The notes beneath the pieces were generated by a model. The model did no database searches, was not told where the DNA came from, and was given only the letters and a program-made list of their open reading frames with translations. Made by a program: the position numbers and the translations under genes. Positions 25,401 through 34,338 of a DNA stretch of 64,000 nt are shown here, piece by piece; the stretch's first letter is position 1, and each line of letters begins with the position of its first letter. The stretch comes from an uncultured Pseudomonadales bacterium (GTDB lineage Bacteria; Pseudomonadota; Gammaproteobacteria; Pseudomonadales; Pseudohongiellaceae): positions 62,001 to 126,000 of the forward strand of contig CALKNV010000018.1 in NCBI GenBank assembly GCA_938091935.1. The letters run 5' to 3'.

Positions 25401-26390
25401 CTAGCACAAGGTGGCGGGTATTTCGGTGTTTGAGCAACTGAGCTGCCGCATGGTAAGCGCCTGGTTGAGCGCATTACTGGGAACTGCTTCCGCCTGCAGC
25501 TGCAGATGGGCAAAAATTTGGCGGTTGTTGTAAGGCTCGGGTTCAAAAACCCCCTCGCCGTTGACGCGTCCAGGCAGCATCTTCAATCTAACCCAGCTGC
25601 GCACATTGCCGCCGATCAATAGGATTCGATCATTGTGCTGTTCTACGGCAACAACTATATCGCAATGACTGCGAGCACCCTGACCGAGTTGACCTCGGCG
25701 CTCTTCGATACGGCGATAGGCGGGTCGGCTACCGCGACACAACATGTCGCCGGGCACTATTTCTTTCTCGCCCGGGTTGTAAGCTACGTAAGCGGAGCCT
25801 GATTCGTTATCGTCTCGGGCCATAATTGCCTGGTCAATGTAGCTGTGGTGAGCGATTGCTCGCTGAAACCGTGATGGTTCGCCCAGGCCGCTTTCGCACA
25901 TGACCCAGGAGATGAATGCAGCGGACCAGGGATTGCGCCAGCGGCTTCCGACACCTCTGGATTCCCAGGACTGATTCTGGCGCTCCAGAATCCAGGCGCT
26001 GTTCGGCGTGGATGACCAGTAGCCGGCGATCGAGTCGGCAACCCGTGCCGCTTCATCCGATGCAATCAGTGTGCGGCGCCAGGGCTGTGGCTGAAAATTT
26101 GGATTAGATTCCCGAGTCTGTGTGAGATCCAGCACACTCATCCCAAAGAACGCCCATTCCTGCACAGCGACATTAATGATGCGCTCGCGCAGCTTAGTGT
26201 CACCGATAGTGCGACAAGAGCGCTCCAGGTAGACCATGTCACCGATATCGCCGTCGACCCTGGCAGAGGGTGGCATCACATCCAATACGGTGCTCGGAAG
26301 GCGGCCGATGGGTTCAGCGCTAATGGGTGCCAGCAACCCGGTAAAGATAAACAGGCAGCTGATGTAAAGGATTGAGAGTATTTTGGGCAC
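25401..26390 (-). CDS. Secreted DUF2272-family protein
   Basis: A 329-residue exported protein starting with GTG at 26390, with a signal peptide ending near ISAEP (residue 26). The central region matches DUF2272: [46 protein letters not shown] and [10 protein letters not shown]. The Cys/His/Asp-containing pattern recalls CHAP/NlpC-P60-like cysteine hydrolases, and cell-wall hydrolysis has been suggested for such folds, but the activity of DUF2272 is not established. Five cysteines in the mature part could form disulphides in the periplasm. Confidence 0.88.
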   Translation of the reverse strand: MPKILSILYISCLFIFTGLLAPISAEPIGRLPSTVLDVMPPSARVDGDIGDMVYLERSCRTIGDTKLRERIINVAVQEWAFFGMSVLDLTQTRESNPNFQPQPWRRTLIASDEAARVADSIAGYWSSTPNSAWILERQNQSWESRGVGSRWRNPWSAAFISWVMCESGLGEPSRFQRAIAHHSYIDQAIMARDDNESGSAYVAYNPGEKEIVPGDMLCRGSRPAYRRIEERRGQLGQGARSHCDIVVAVEQHNDRILLIGGNVRSWVRLKMLPGRVNGEGVFEPEPYNNRQIFAHLQLQAEAVPSNALNQALTMRQLSCSNTEIPATLC

Positions 26391-26598
26391 GTCTAAAACT
26401 GGCTTAAAAACTGAGTCGCAGAACTATAAAAGTATTGCTCGGTGAAGTCTAATCCAGAAAAACTCGCTGCGGCAGACGTTCAGCAGAATTTCCGGAGAGG
26501 CAGGCGAGTGTGGTGATTCCAGTCGGAGTTGCTTAAAATAGTTACAGGCAACAGAATAGTGCCTCGAATAAGACCAACAATTTACTGGAGAGACCGAG

Positions 26599-27102
26599 AT
26601 GGCTAGCTTGAAGAATATTTCTATTGCAGCAGGTGTATTAATTGTCCTGGTGTTGTTTGGCTGGGTCTTTACAGCCCCTTACCTGAGCAATCAGGGCCTG
26701 GGTCGCACACCTGGGCTGATCATTGGCGGCACGTTATCTGAGGCGCCGGACGATTTTACTATCCACAACGGCCATGAAGGACCAATGAAGTTCAAGCTGA
26801 AAGGTTTTCCTTCGCTGGTTAATTACTTGTCCTGGGTCGCCACAGAAGACGGCATTATCACCGCGACCCGACCTGATGGCGGCTACTGGGGCGAGCGAGT
26901 CAAGGCTGGGGGCAACGAGGCCTGGTTGCGCCTTGAGGACAGTACCTACAAGATGCAGGCAGTTCAGATCACCGGTCCACAGCACCTTGTTATGATGGAA
27001 CAATGGGCTGCCAAGTCGGGCCGCACACTCGATGAGCCCCTCTATAACGGATCAGAACCGTTGCGGGAGTGGGAAGTTTACTATTGGACACCAGAGCAAT
27101 AG
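26599..27102 (+). CDS. Membrane-anchored protein of unknown function
   Basis: A 167-residue protein with one N-terminal transmembrane or uncleaved signal segment (residues 8-28) and a soluble periplasmic domain. The start has a good GGAGAG site and a terminator follows 20 bp after the stop, so this is a complete single-gene unit. The domain has no motif I recognise; G-G-T-L near residue 45 and alternating short strands resemble the protein at 19766-20281, suggesting distant relatives. No function is proposed. Confidence 0.78.
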   Translation: MASLKNISIAAGVLIVLVLFGWVFTAPYLSNQGLGRTPGLIIGGTLSEAPDDFTIHNGHEGPMKFKLKGFPSLVNYLSWVATEDGIITATRPDGGYWGERVKAGGNEAWLRLEDSTYKMQAVQITGPQHLVMMEQWAAKSGRTLDEPLYNGSEPLREWEVYYWTPEQ

Positions 27103-27121
27103 TTGCGTTCTGTGTTTCCCG

Positions 27122-27150
27122 AAAAGGCAGCTCGTAGAGCTGCCTTTTTT
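27122..27150 (+). terminator. Rho-independent terminator
   Basis: AAGGCAGCTC, a 3-nt loop (27134-27136) and GAGCTGCCTT followed by a T-run. It follows the gene at 26599-27102 by 20 bp. Confidence 0.92.
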
Positions 27151-27259
27151 GATGTGGCTAGATTTTATTTAACTACTTATGACATTGCTGTGATTTTCAA
27201 TATCGCCTGATCTCTATCTTGAATGGGTGTATGTCACAGATGCCTGACGCGAAATTTCT

Positions 27260-28450
27260 ATGACAGATTCAGCTCCTCCACTGGATGGTCTCCTGGTCAT
27301 AGCCTTGGAGCACGCCATCGCCGCGCCACTCTGCACGCGCCAATTGGCTGAGCTGGGTGCGCGCGTAATCAAAATTGAACGGCGGGAGCAGGGTGACTTT
27401 GCTCGTCACTATGATTCTCGTGTCAATGATTTGAGCTCACACTTTGTCTGGACCAATCGTTCTAAGGAAAGCCTGACGCTCGATCTCAAGCAGGACGCAG
27501 CAACTGGGGTGTTGAGCCGACTGCTTGCGGATGCTGACGTGCTGGTGCAGAACCTGGCGCCTGATGCTGCTGCGCGCATGGGGCTGAGTTTCAGCGACTT
27601 GCATGAAACGCATCCACGACTAATCGTCTGTAATATAACCGGCTATGGTGATACAGGGCCCTATGCCAGCAAGAAAGCCTACGATCTATTGGTTCAGGCA
27701 GAGGCTGGCTTTCTCTCGGTCACAGGCACTGCGGATCAGCCCGTAAAAAGCGGTATATCAATCGCTGACATTGCAGCTGGCATGCAGGCGCATACCGCGA
27801 TCCTGGCGGCACTTCTGCAGCGGCAGCGCAGCGGATTGGGCAGCTGTGTTGATATATCGATGTTAGAAGCCATGGTTGAGTGGATGGGATTTCCGCTCTA
27901 CTACGCCTATGAAGGCGGTACTGCACCGGTGCGCAGTGGAGCGGATCACGCCAGTATCTATCCTTATGGGGTGTTTCGATCTGGTGACGATCAGCTGCTG
28001 ATGTTGGGGATTCAAAACCAGCGGGAGTGGATGAATTTCTGTCGGAACGTGCTTGAGGACGAGAGTCTCGCGTCGGATCAGCGCTTTGCCAGCAACTCTG
28101 CTCGGAGTGAAAGCCGAGAGCAGTTACAGGCTCTTATCCAACAACAGTTTGATAAATGGAGTGCAGTGGAGATTGTTGAGCGATTGGACGCTGCGCAAAT
28201 TGCCAATGCTAATGCCAATGATATGGCTGCAGTTTGGGAGCATCCCCAGTTGCGCGCACTCAAAAGATTCATTGAGGTTGAAACACCAGCAGGGCCAGTC
28301 TCTGCCTTGCAACCGCCGGGCCACAATAATTCTTACGAGCCCGCAATTTCGGCGGTCCCTGACCTGGGACAGCACACCGAGAGCATATTGACTGGCTTGG
28401 GGTATTCTGCGGAGCAAATAAGCCAGCTGAAGAGCGCCGGGGTGGTCTGA
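27260..28450 (+). CDS. CaiB/BaiF-family (type III) CoA transferase
   Basis: A 396-residue cytoplasmic enzyme that moves CoA between carboxylic acids. Family motifs are LEHAIAAPLCTRQLAELGARVIKIE at the start (here cited in part), the DLKQ strand, NITGYGDTGPYA, and YDLLVQAEAG, whose Asp is the catalytic acylated residue of the family. Length is standard. No acyl-CoA dehydrogenase, ligase or hydratase gene is adjacent, so the acid substrate (formyl, succinyl, mesaconyl and others are known) cannot be assigned. It is convergent with the TrmO gene. Confidence 0.92.
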   Translation: MTDSAPPLDGLLVIALEHAIAAPLCTRQLAELGARVIKIERREQGDFARHYDSRVNDLSSHFVWTNRSKESLTLDLKQDAATGVLSRLLADADVLVQNLAPDAAARMGLSFSDLHETHPRLIVCNITGYGDTGPYASKKAYDLLVQAEAGFLSVTGTADQPVKSGISIADIAAGMQAHTAILAALLQRQRSGLGSCVDISMLEAMVEWMGFPLYYAYEGGTAPVRSGADHASIYPYGVFRSGDDQLLMLGIQNQREWMNFCRNVLEDESLASDQRFASNSARSESREQLQALIQQQFDKWSAVEIVERLDAAQIANANANDMAAVWEHPQLRALKRFIEVETPAGPVSALQPPGHNNSYEPAISAVPDLGQHTESILTGLGYSAEQISQLKSAGVV

Positions 28451-28488
28451 ACTACGCAGCGCGAGAGACTGGTGTCAGCGGCCAGTCA

Positions 28489-29214
28489 TCAGGACTCGGC
28501 ATCGTTATCGCTCAATGTAATCGCGTTGACTTCTATCTTGTCTCCAGAAAACTGCCATTTGATGTTGAAGTCATAGAGTGTCATTCCGTATTGCTTGTCA
28601 TCATTCTCCCGCACGCGCCAGGCAGGTCTGGGATCCTGCTGCAGCACAGCAACAATGAAGTCCTGCAGTTGGGGATAGTCGGCAACACATGCTGTTAGGG
28701 CTAGGGCGGCTGAAGCTGAAAATGTGATTGGCCGTTGGCTGCCGGGCTGTTTATTGGCAAACCCTGATTCGGCGTCGGCAACCGAATCGGCATAGACAAC
28801 ATAGGGTTTGATATCGAGGATTGGCGTTTCATCCACAATGTCGATACCGCCCACTCGAAGCACAAGCTTGCCGTCTACTTCCGCGCTCCCCAGATTACGG
28901 ACCACTGACAGACCGATGGAATTGGGACGAAAGGGAGAGCGGCTGGCAAACACGCCAACTTTTTCTTTACCACCCAGGCGCGGTGGCTGTACCAGAGGTG
29001 ACCAGCCCTGCGTGCTGGTTTCGTGAAAATGCCATATCAGCCACAAGTGGGAAAACTGGTCCAGCGCACGGAGACTATTTGCATCCGCAAACTGTTTCTC
29101 AAAAACCACTTCGCCCACGGCTTCCTGCACCAGGTTGGGTTGCCTCGGGATAGCGAACTTCTGCTTATAGGGGCCGCGGAGCATGGCAATGGCTGTGTAA
29201 GTAAACTCCGTCAA
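28489..29214 (-). CDS. trmO: tRNA (adenine-N6)-methyltransferase TrmO
   Basis: A 241-residue TrmO/TsaA-family enzyme that completes the t6A modification at position 37 of ACY-decoding tRNA by N6-methylation. Motifs: KQKFAIPRQPNL, the NSLRALDQFSHLWLIWHFH segment, GVFASRSPFRPNSIGLS and DIKPYV. I place the start at TTG 29214, four bases after the upstream stop codon; this restores the first beta-strand (EFTYTAIAM), lost if the ATG at 29184 is used. A longer frame running into the upstream gene has no conserved sequence. E. coli TrmO is 235 residues, close to this length. Confidence 0.92.
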   Translation of the reverse strand: MTEFTYTAIAMLRGPYKQKFAIPRQPNLVQEAVGEVVFEKQFADANSLRALDQFSHLWLIWHFHETSTQGWSPLVQPPRLGGKEKVGVFASRSPFRPNSIGLSVVRNLGSAEVDGKLVLRVGGIDIVDETPILDIKPYVVYADSVADAESGFANKQPGSQRPITFSASAALALTACVADYPQLQDFIVAVLQQDPRPAWRVRENDDKQYGMTLYDFNIKWQFSGDKIEVNAITLSDNDAES

Positions 29215-29218
29215 GCGG

Positions 29219-30529
29219 CTAGTCCCGCATGGCTTCATACACCATCCGGGTGGCGATGGTGTTATCGAATGGCGTGCCGCTGGGTCCACCCCATTTTTGC
29301 ACCATATATACGAGGTAGAAATCATTCTCCTCGTCCACCACAAAGAGGGTGCCGCCGATTCCGCGCCAGCCAAAATTGTAGGGGCCGTCAGGACTATCGC
29401 TGCTAGGCTGCAGGTGAAATCCCAGGCCCCAGTCACCGGCGTCGCCATAGAAAAAATATTCGCGAGACACGTCTGTTCCCAAAGTGCCTTCGCGCATCAT
29501 GTTCAGGCTCGACTCTGACAGGATACGCTCTCCCCTGAAACTGCCGCCATTCAGGAGCATGAGTGCGAATCGGGCGTAGTCCTCGGTTGTGGAATTGAGC
29601 CCGTGGCCACCCGCCAACATGGCTCTTGGTTTGGTGTTGTCGGTCATGGGGCCATAGATGGGCTCGGCAATACGGAAAGCGTTGGGCTGCGCCACCCAGA
29701 AGCTGGTATCGCGCATCTCCAGCGGATCAAAGATGCGCTCCTGTAAGACCCTATCCAGAGACTGCCCAGCGGCAACTTCCAATACAGCGCCCAGCACATC
29801 GGTGGAGTGGCCGTAGTGCCAGGCTGTTCCGGGCTCGAACAGAACCGGCAGGCGTCCGATACGAGTTGCGAGTTCCTGAGCGGTGATGGAATTGAATGCC
29901 TCCATAAAGTCCGCATCGACAGCGTCCTGATCCGGTCTTGTCAGCACGTCAGGAAAGCTGTCGCGGTACATAGGACCGAGCGGGGTGTTCATGGCAAATG
30001 GCTGCTGCACAATGCCTGATTGGTGCATGAGCAGATGGCGAATTGTCATGACATTTTCGGCTGGGCTGCTGGTGCCGGATTCACTGTCAATAACCTGGAG
30101 GTCGGCAAAGCTGGGGATGTAGTTACTGACCGGATCATCCAGCCCTAGCATGCCATCCTCAACCAGCGTCATGGCAGCTACGCTGATAACCGGCTTGGTC
30201 ATAGAATAAATACGAAAGATCGTATCTTTATTTACGGGTGTCTCACCTTTCGCGGTCTGGGTGCCTACTGTCTCAAGGACGCCTGCGCCGTCGCTATTTC
30301 CCACTAATAGCAGTGCACCAGAGATATGCCCGCTATCCACTGCCCGCTGCATTTCACGCCTGATATTGTCCAACTCCATCTGGTCGATGCTGAAATTGCT
30401 GGCATGAATAGGATTTAAGGCTGAGATAAAACTCTCACTATCCTCACCAAATGAAATGTCGAGGTTATAGTCGACCTGACAGGAGAGCAGCGGGAGCATA
30501 AGCGGTAATAAGAAAGAGGCGCGAGTCAT
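29219..30529 (-). CDS. Serine hydrolase of the beta-lactamase/class C esterase family, lipoprotein
   Basis: A 436-residue protein with a lipoprotein signal ending PLLSC (Cys near residue 17). The beta-lactamase-like fold is shown by SMTK (S-x-x-K nucleophile site, within IYSMTKPV), YGHS in the position of the Y-x-N motif, and an HGLNST loop. Relatives are esterases, D-amino-acid peptidases and transesterases, more often than true beta-lactamases. It is predicted to sit on the periplasmic face of a membrane. Four bases separate its stop from the proposed TTG start of trmO, so the two are probably translated together. Confidence 0.92.
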   Translation of the reverse strand: MTRASFLLPLMLPLLSCQVDYNLDISFGEDSESFISALNPIHASNFSIDQMELDNIRREMQRAVDSGHISGALLLVGNSDGAGVLETVGTQTAKGETPVNKDTIFRIYSMTKPVISVAAMTLVEDGMLGLDDPVSNYIPSFADLQVIDSESGTSSPAENVMTIRHLLMHQSGIVQQPFAMNTPLGPMYRDSFPDVLTRPDQDAVDADFMEAFNSITAQELATRIGRLPVLFEPGTAWHYGHSTDVLGAVLEVAAGQSLDRVLQERIFDPLEMRDTSFWVAQPNAFRIAEPIYGPMTDNTKPRAMLAGGHGLNSTTEDYARFALMLLNGGSFRGERILSESSLNMMREGTLGTDVSREYFFYGDAGDWGLGFHLQPSSDSPDGPYNFGWRGIGGTLFVVDEENDFYLVYMVQKWGGPSGTPFDNTIATRMVYEAMRD

Positions 30530-30567
30530 TTGGAGAATCTCCAGAGTTGGGTAAATCGTGGTTGTTT

Positions 30568-31098
30568 TTAGCTACGAGGGTCTGCCTTCATTTCTGCCTT
30601 GAAGCGTTTAAAGTTTTTGACGTAAGTCTCTGCGCTCAGAATCAGGCGTGCCTGTTGATCCTCGCTCAAGGGCTTGATCACTTTGGCGGGCGAACCCATT
30701 ACAAGTGAGCCATCAGGTATTTCCTTACCCTCAGTAATCAGGCTGTTGGCGCCTATCAGGCAGTTTTTACCGATCTTGGCGCCGTTCAGGATCACGGAGT
30801 TAATTCCTATCAGTGAGTTATCGCCAATACTGCAGCCGTGCAGCATAACCTTGTGGCCCACGGTGACGTTTTTTCCAATAGTGAGTGGGACACCTGGATC
30901 GGTGTGCAGGACTGAGCCATCCTGGATATTGGAGTTTTCGCCGACGCTGATGAGATCGTTATCACCGCGAATCACGGCGTTGAACCAGACGCTGGCATTG
31001 TTTTCCAGGCGGACCTTGCCAACAACAGTGGCGTTATCCGCGACGAAATAGTCTTCCCCGGTTATTTCGACTGCGTCCTCTCCCAGGCTAAATATCAT
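30568..31098 (-). CDS. Gamma-class carbonic anhydrase-like protein
   Basis: A 176-residue left-handed beta-helix protein of the YrdA/PaaY/gamma-carbonic anhydrase family. Hexapeptide repeats run from residue 10 to 140. Metal-ligand histidines are in VLHTDPG and [10 protein letters not shown], the three-histidine set of the family. A strong AAGGAG site precedes its ATG. Some relatives hydrate CO2, others hydrolyse thioesters; the sequence does not decide. It is 39 bp upstream of the serine hydrolase gene in the same direction and divergent from the NHL-repeat gene. Confidence 0.93.
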   Translation of the reverse strand: MIFSLGEDAVEITGEDYFVADNATVVGKVRLENNASVWFNAVIRGDNDLISVGENSNIQDGSVLHTDPGVPLTIGKNVTVGHKVMLHGCSIGDNSLIGINSVILNGAKIGKNCLIGANSLITEGKEIPDGSLVMGSPAKVIKPLSEDQQARLILSAETYVKNFKRFKAEMKADPRS

Positions 31099-31282
31099 TG
31101 CGTTGCTCCTTGATCTAATTGCCGTTGTGGTGATCGACGCTATTCTAACCCTGTGACATGCGCAGGTCTTGCGTGGCCCTGCAAGTGCAGCCTGAACATC
31201 CTAGAAAGCAGAGAATAACAGGTGTGAGCCTCGCGAGGCTGTTGTAGACTTGGCTGCAGAACAACAATAAGGAGGTATTGAC

Positions 31283-32410
31283 ATGCCGTCATCCCGCGTT
31301 CTTTTCACATCTTTGTCAGTCTGTGCTGCGCTTGCTGCATCCAGTGGCGCCATCTCTGACGACACCGATTTCATCACCGGCGAGGGTTTGCCCAATCCGA
31401 ACCCTGTTGTCATTCCCAACTGGGGAGATCTCCCTGCTGGCCGCAACTGGGGTTCGACCGCCGGTATCGATATTGATCCCAATGATGGGCATATCTGGGC
31501 CTATGAACGCTGTGGCGCCAGCAGTTTCGGCGGCGGTGTGCCGGTCAACTGCGACACAAACCCGGTAGACCCTATTTTCAAATTCAATCGTCACACCGGT
31601 GAGGTCATGGCGAACTTTGGCGGCGGCCTCATGCAAACGCCCCATGGTATCCACGCCGCTGCCGATGGCACAGTGTGGGTCACAGATTTTGCGGCCAGTG
31701 CCGATGGCAGCAAGGGCCACCAGGTCCATCAGTTCAGTGCCGATGGCGATTTATTGATGAGTCTTGGAACTCCTGGTCAAACCGGGACTGGGCCAGATAC
31801 CTTCAACCAACCTAATGACGTGATTGTCGGACCAGATGGCAGTATCTATGTCTCTGACGGCCACAATGGTCAGGGCATGACCAGCAACCAGGCCATGGAA
31901 GAAGGCCGAGCTGCCGGCAATACCGCCCGCATCATGAAATTTGCGCCGGACGGTTCCTTTATCAAGCAGTGGGGTGAGATTGGTGTGCGCCATGGGGAGT
32001 TCCGTACACCGCACGCCATGGAGTTCGATGCTTACGGCAGACTTTGGGTTGCGGACCGCGGTAACCATCGCATCGAAATTTTTGACCAGCAAGGCAACTA
32101 CCTGGATTCACGCTATGCCTATGGACGCATCAGCGGTCTGTTTATTACCGATGATGCCATGGTGTACGCCATTGATTCAGAATCCAGCCCGACTAACCAT
32201 GTGGGATGGCGCAATGGCGTCCGCATCGGACCGGTTGATGAAGATGTAATTGTTGGTTTTATCCAGCCTTTCGATCGACCTGACAGGGTTGGCCAGGGTA
32301 CAGCAGGCGAAGGAGTCGCAGTGGATGCTGATGGTAATGTCTATGCTGCCGAGGGTCCCAACTCACTAAGCTGGGCAGGTGGTGCTTTCACCAAATACGA
32401 AAAGCGCTAG
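31283..32410 (+). CDS. Secreted NHL-repeat six-bladed beta-propeller protein
   Basis: A 375-residue exported protein, starting seven bases after a perfect AAGGAGG. The signal peptide ends near SSGAIS. NHL-type blades are visible as repeated GPDGSIYVSDG, EFDAYGRLWVADRGNHRIEIFD and AVDADGNVYAAE segments (the second quoted in part from one blade). The family includes peptidyl-alpha-hydroxyglycine amidating lyase-like proteins, often metal-binding, but also many non-enzymes. A periplasmic or secreted role is expected; the ligand is unknown. It is monocistronic and ends before a bidirectional terminator. Confidence 0.9.
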   Translation: MPSSRVLFTSLSVCAALAASSGAISDDTDFITGEGLPNPNPVVIPNWGDLPAGRNWGSTAGIDIDPNDGHIWAYERCGASSFGGGVPVNCDTNPVDPIFKFNRHTGEVMANFGGGLMQTPHGIHAAADGTVWVTDFAASADGSKGHQVHQFSADGDLLMSLGTPGQTGTGPDTFNQPNDVIVGPDGSIYVSDGHNGQGMTSNQAMEEGRAAGNTARIMKFAPDGSFIKQWGEIGVRHGEFRTPHAMEFDAYGRLWVADRGNHRIEIFDQQGNYLDSRYAYGRISGLFITDDAMVYAIDSESSPTNHVGWRNGVRIGPVDEDVIVGFIQPFDRPDRVGQGTAGEGVAVDADGNVYAAEGPNSLSWAGGAFTKYEKR

Positions 32411-32462
32411 TCTCAAGCCTTCGTAGAAAGCGTGAGCCAAAACCTTAACTGGTCGCGTAAAC

Positions 32463-32494
32463 AAAAAAAGCCCGCTAAGCAGCGGGCTTTTTTT
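32463..32494. terminator. Bidirectional rho-independent terminator
   Basis: A perfect 14-bp A/G+C-rich stem with a 4-nt AAGC loop (32477-32480), flanked by seven A and seven T, between the convergent propeller and pycB genes. It would work in both directions. Confidence 0.95.
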
Positions 32495-32519
32495 GTTCAG
32501 CGTCGAAGACTAGTCACGG

Positions 32520-34319
32520 CTATTTGATTTCCATGAGTACATCACCTGGCGTGACGCGGTCGCCCTTGGCGACGTTAACCAGAGTAACTGTGCCAGCAAT
32601 ATTGGCATTGATTTCAGACTCCATCTTCATGGCCTCGGTCACCAGCACCGCTTGACCTGCTTCAACCTGGTCCCCTTCATTGATTAGCACCTCAACCACA
32701 TTACCCGGCATCGCGGCAGTCACGTGTCCAGGTTCGCTGGCCTGTTTGCGTTTGCCTCCATCTTCAGCCACGTATTCATTCAGGGGCTCGAAGATGACTT
32801 CTTCCGGCATGCCATCCAGTGAGACATAGAGTTTGCGGCGGCCGCCGCCAGAATCACCCACACCAGTGATGGCTACCTCATAGGTTTCGCCGTGGACATC
32901 CACTTTAAACTCCGTTGCGGTAGTGCTTGAAGGTCGGCCGCCGGCATCGATAGGCAATAAGGGTTCGGACTGCAAAGTACCTGCACGCCGCTGCTCCAAA
33001 TACTCCCGGCCCAGGTCGGGAAACATGGCAAAAGTCAGCACGTCTTCTGCAGACTCAGCTAAATCACCAATGTCTTGGCGCAGCTTATCCATCTCGGGTG
33101 CCAAAGCATCGGCCGGGCGTTCCTCGCTGTAGCTATCGTTGCCAATAGCCTGCTTGCGAACCGCTTCGTTCACCGCTGCCGGGGGTTGACCATAGCCACC
33201 CTGCAGATAACGTTTCACTTCATTGGTTATAGTCTTGTAGCGCTCTCCAGCTAACACGTTGTAGACGGCCTGAGTACCGACAATCTGCGAGGTGGGTGTG
33301 ACCAGGGGAGGATAGCCAAGATCTTTCCTGACCCGCGGGATTTCGTCGAATACATCCCGAATACGATCGAGGGCATTTTGATCTTTTAGCTGGTTTGCCA
33401 GGTTAGACATCATGCCGCCTGGTACCTGATTGATCTGTACCGAAATGTCCTCACGGGTAAATTCACTTTCAAACTGGTGGTACTTTTTTCGAACCTCTCG
33501 GAAATAGTCGCTGATCTCCATTAGGGGGTCGAGCGCGAGTCCAGTGTCGTACTTCGTGCCCTGTAGCGCAGCGACTTGAAACTCAGTTGCGGGATGAGAA
33601 GTGCCACCGGCAAAAGAGGAGATTGCGGTGTCGATGCGATCTACCCCGGCCTCGATGGCTTTCAATTGGCATAGCGGCGCGAGCCCGGAAGTGGCATGGC
33701 TATGAATCGCCAGCGGCAAAGGCACTTTGTCCTTGATTGCCTTGACCAGTTCGTAAGTACCGTAAGGGGTCAATAGGCCCGCCATATCCTTGATGGCAAT
33801 AGAGTCCGCGCCCATGTTCTGCAGTTGCCGGGCCTGCTCGACAAACAGATCAGCCGTGTGGACCGGGCTGGTGGTAAAACAGATCGTGCCCTGGGCATGT
33901 TTGCCGCTGCGCTTGACCGCTTTCATCGCAGTTTCGATATTGCGCAGATCATTAAGTGCATCGAATACACGGAAAACATCGATGCCGTTCTCTGCGGACT
34001 TCTCAACAAAGGCTGCGACAACGTCGTCCGCGTAGTGGCGATAACCCAACAGGTTTTGTCCGCGCAGCAGCATCTGCAGTCGGGTATTGGGAAGCGCCTT
34101 CCGCAGTTGCTGCAACCGCAACCAGGGGTCTTCTTTAAGGAAGCGAATACAGGCATCGAAGGTGGCTCCACCCCACACTTCCAGGGACCAGAAGCCCATC
34201 GCATCCAGTTTTTCGCAGATTGGTAGCATATCTTCCGTGCGCATGCGTGTGGCGATGAGTGACTGATGTGCGTCTCGCAAAATCACTTCTGTCACTTCAA
34301 TGGGGCGGGTGTCACTCAT
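32520..34319 (-). CDS. pycB: Pyruvate carboxylase subunit B (carboxyltransferase and biotin carrier)
   Basis: A 599-residue protein with three parts: an N-terminal TIM-barrel carboxyltransferase (LRDAHQSLIATRM, WGGATFDACIRF, IHSHATSGLAP metal-binding histidines), a central PYC_OADA region (about 300-480), and a C-terminal biotinyl domain with the biotinylated lysine in EAMKMES. This chain transfers a carboxyl group between biotin and pyruvate/oxaloacetate. It could be either the decarboxylase alpha subunit or pyruvate carboxylase subunit B. The adjacent biotin carboxylase gene and the absence of oadB/oadG membrane subunits favour anaplerotic pyruvate carboxylase. Confidence 0.93.
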   Translation of the reverse strand: MSDTRPIEVTEVILRDAHQSLIATRMRTEDMLPICEKLDAMGFWSLEVWGGATFDACIRFLKEDPWLRLQQLRKALPNTRLQMLLRGQNLLGYRHYADDVVAAFVEKSAENGIDVFRVFDALNDLRNIETAMKAVKRSGKHAQGTICFTTSPVHTADLFVEQARQLQNMGADSIAIKDMAGLLTPYGTYELVKAIKDKVPLPLAIHSHATSGLAPLCQLKAIEAGVDRIDTAISSFAGGTSHPATEFQVAALQGTKYDTGLALDPLMEISDYFREVRKKYHQFESEFTREDISVQINQVPGGMMSNLANQLKDQNALDRIRDVFDEIPRVRKDLGYPPLVTPTSQIVGTQAVYNVLAGERYKTITNEVKRYLQGGYGQPPAAVNEAVRKQAIGNDSYSEERPADALAPEMDKLRQDIGDLAESAEDVLTFAMFPDLGREYLEQRRAGTLQSEPLLPIDAGGRPSSTTATEFKVDVHGETYEVAITGVGDSGGGRRKLYVSLDGMPEEVIFEPLNEYVAEDGGKRKQASEPGHVTAAMPGNVVEVLINEGDQVEAGQAVLVTEAMKMESEINANIAGTVTLVNVAKGDRVTPGDVLMEIK

Positions 34320-34338
34320 TAGTCTTATCCTTGTGTTC

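Noticed and set aside
29219-30529. Class C beta-lactamase resistance gene.
   Set aside because: The serine-hydrolase motifs fit the broader esterase/peptidase family, the Y-x-N motif is YGH, and nothing else in the context suggests resistance.
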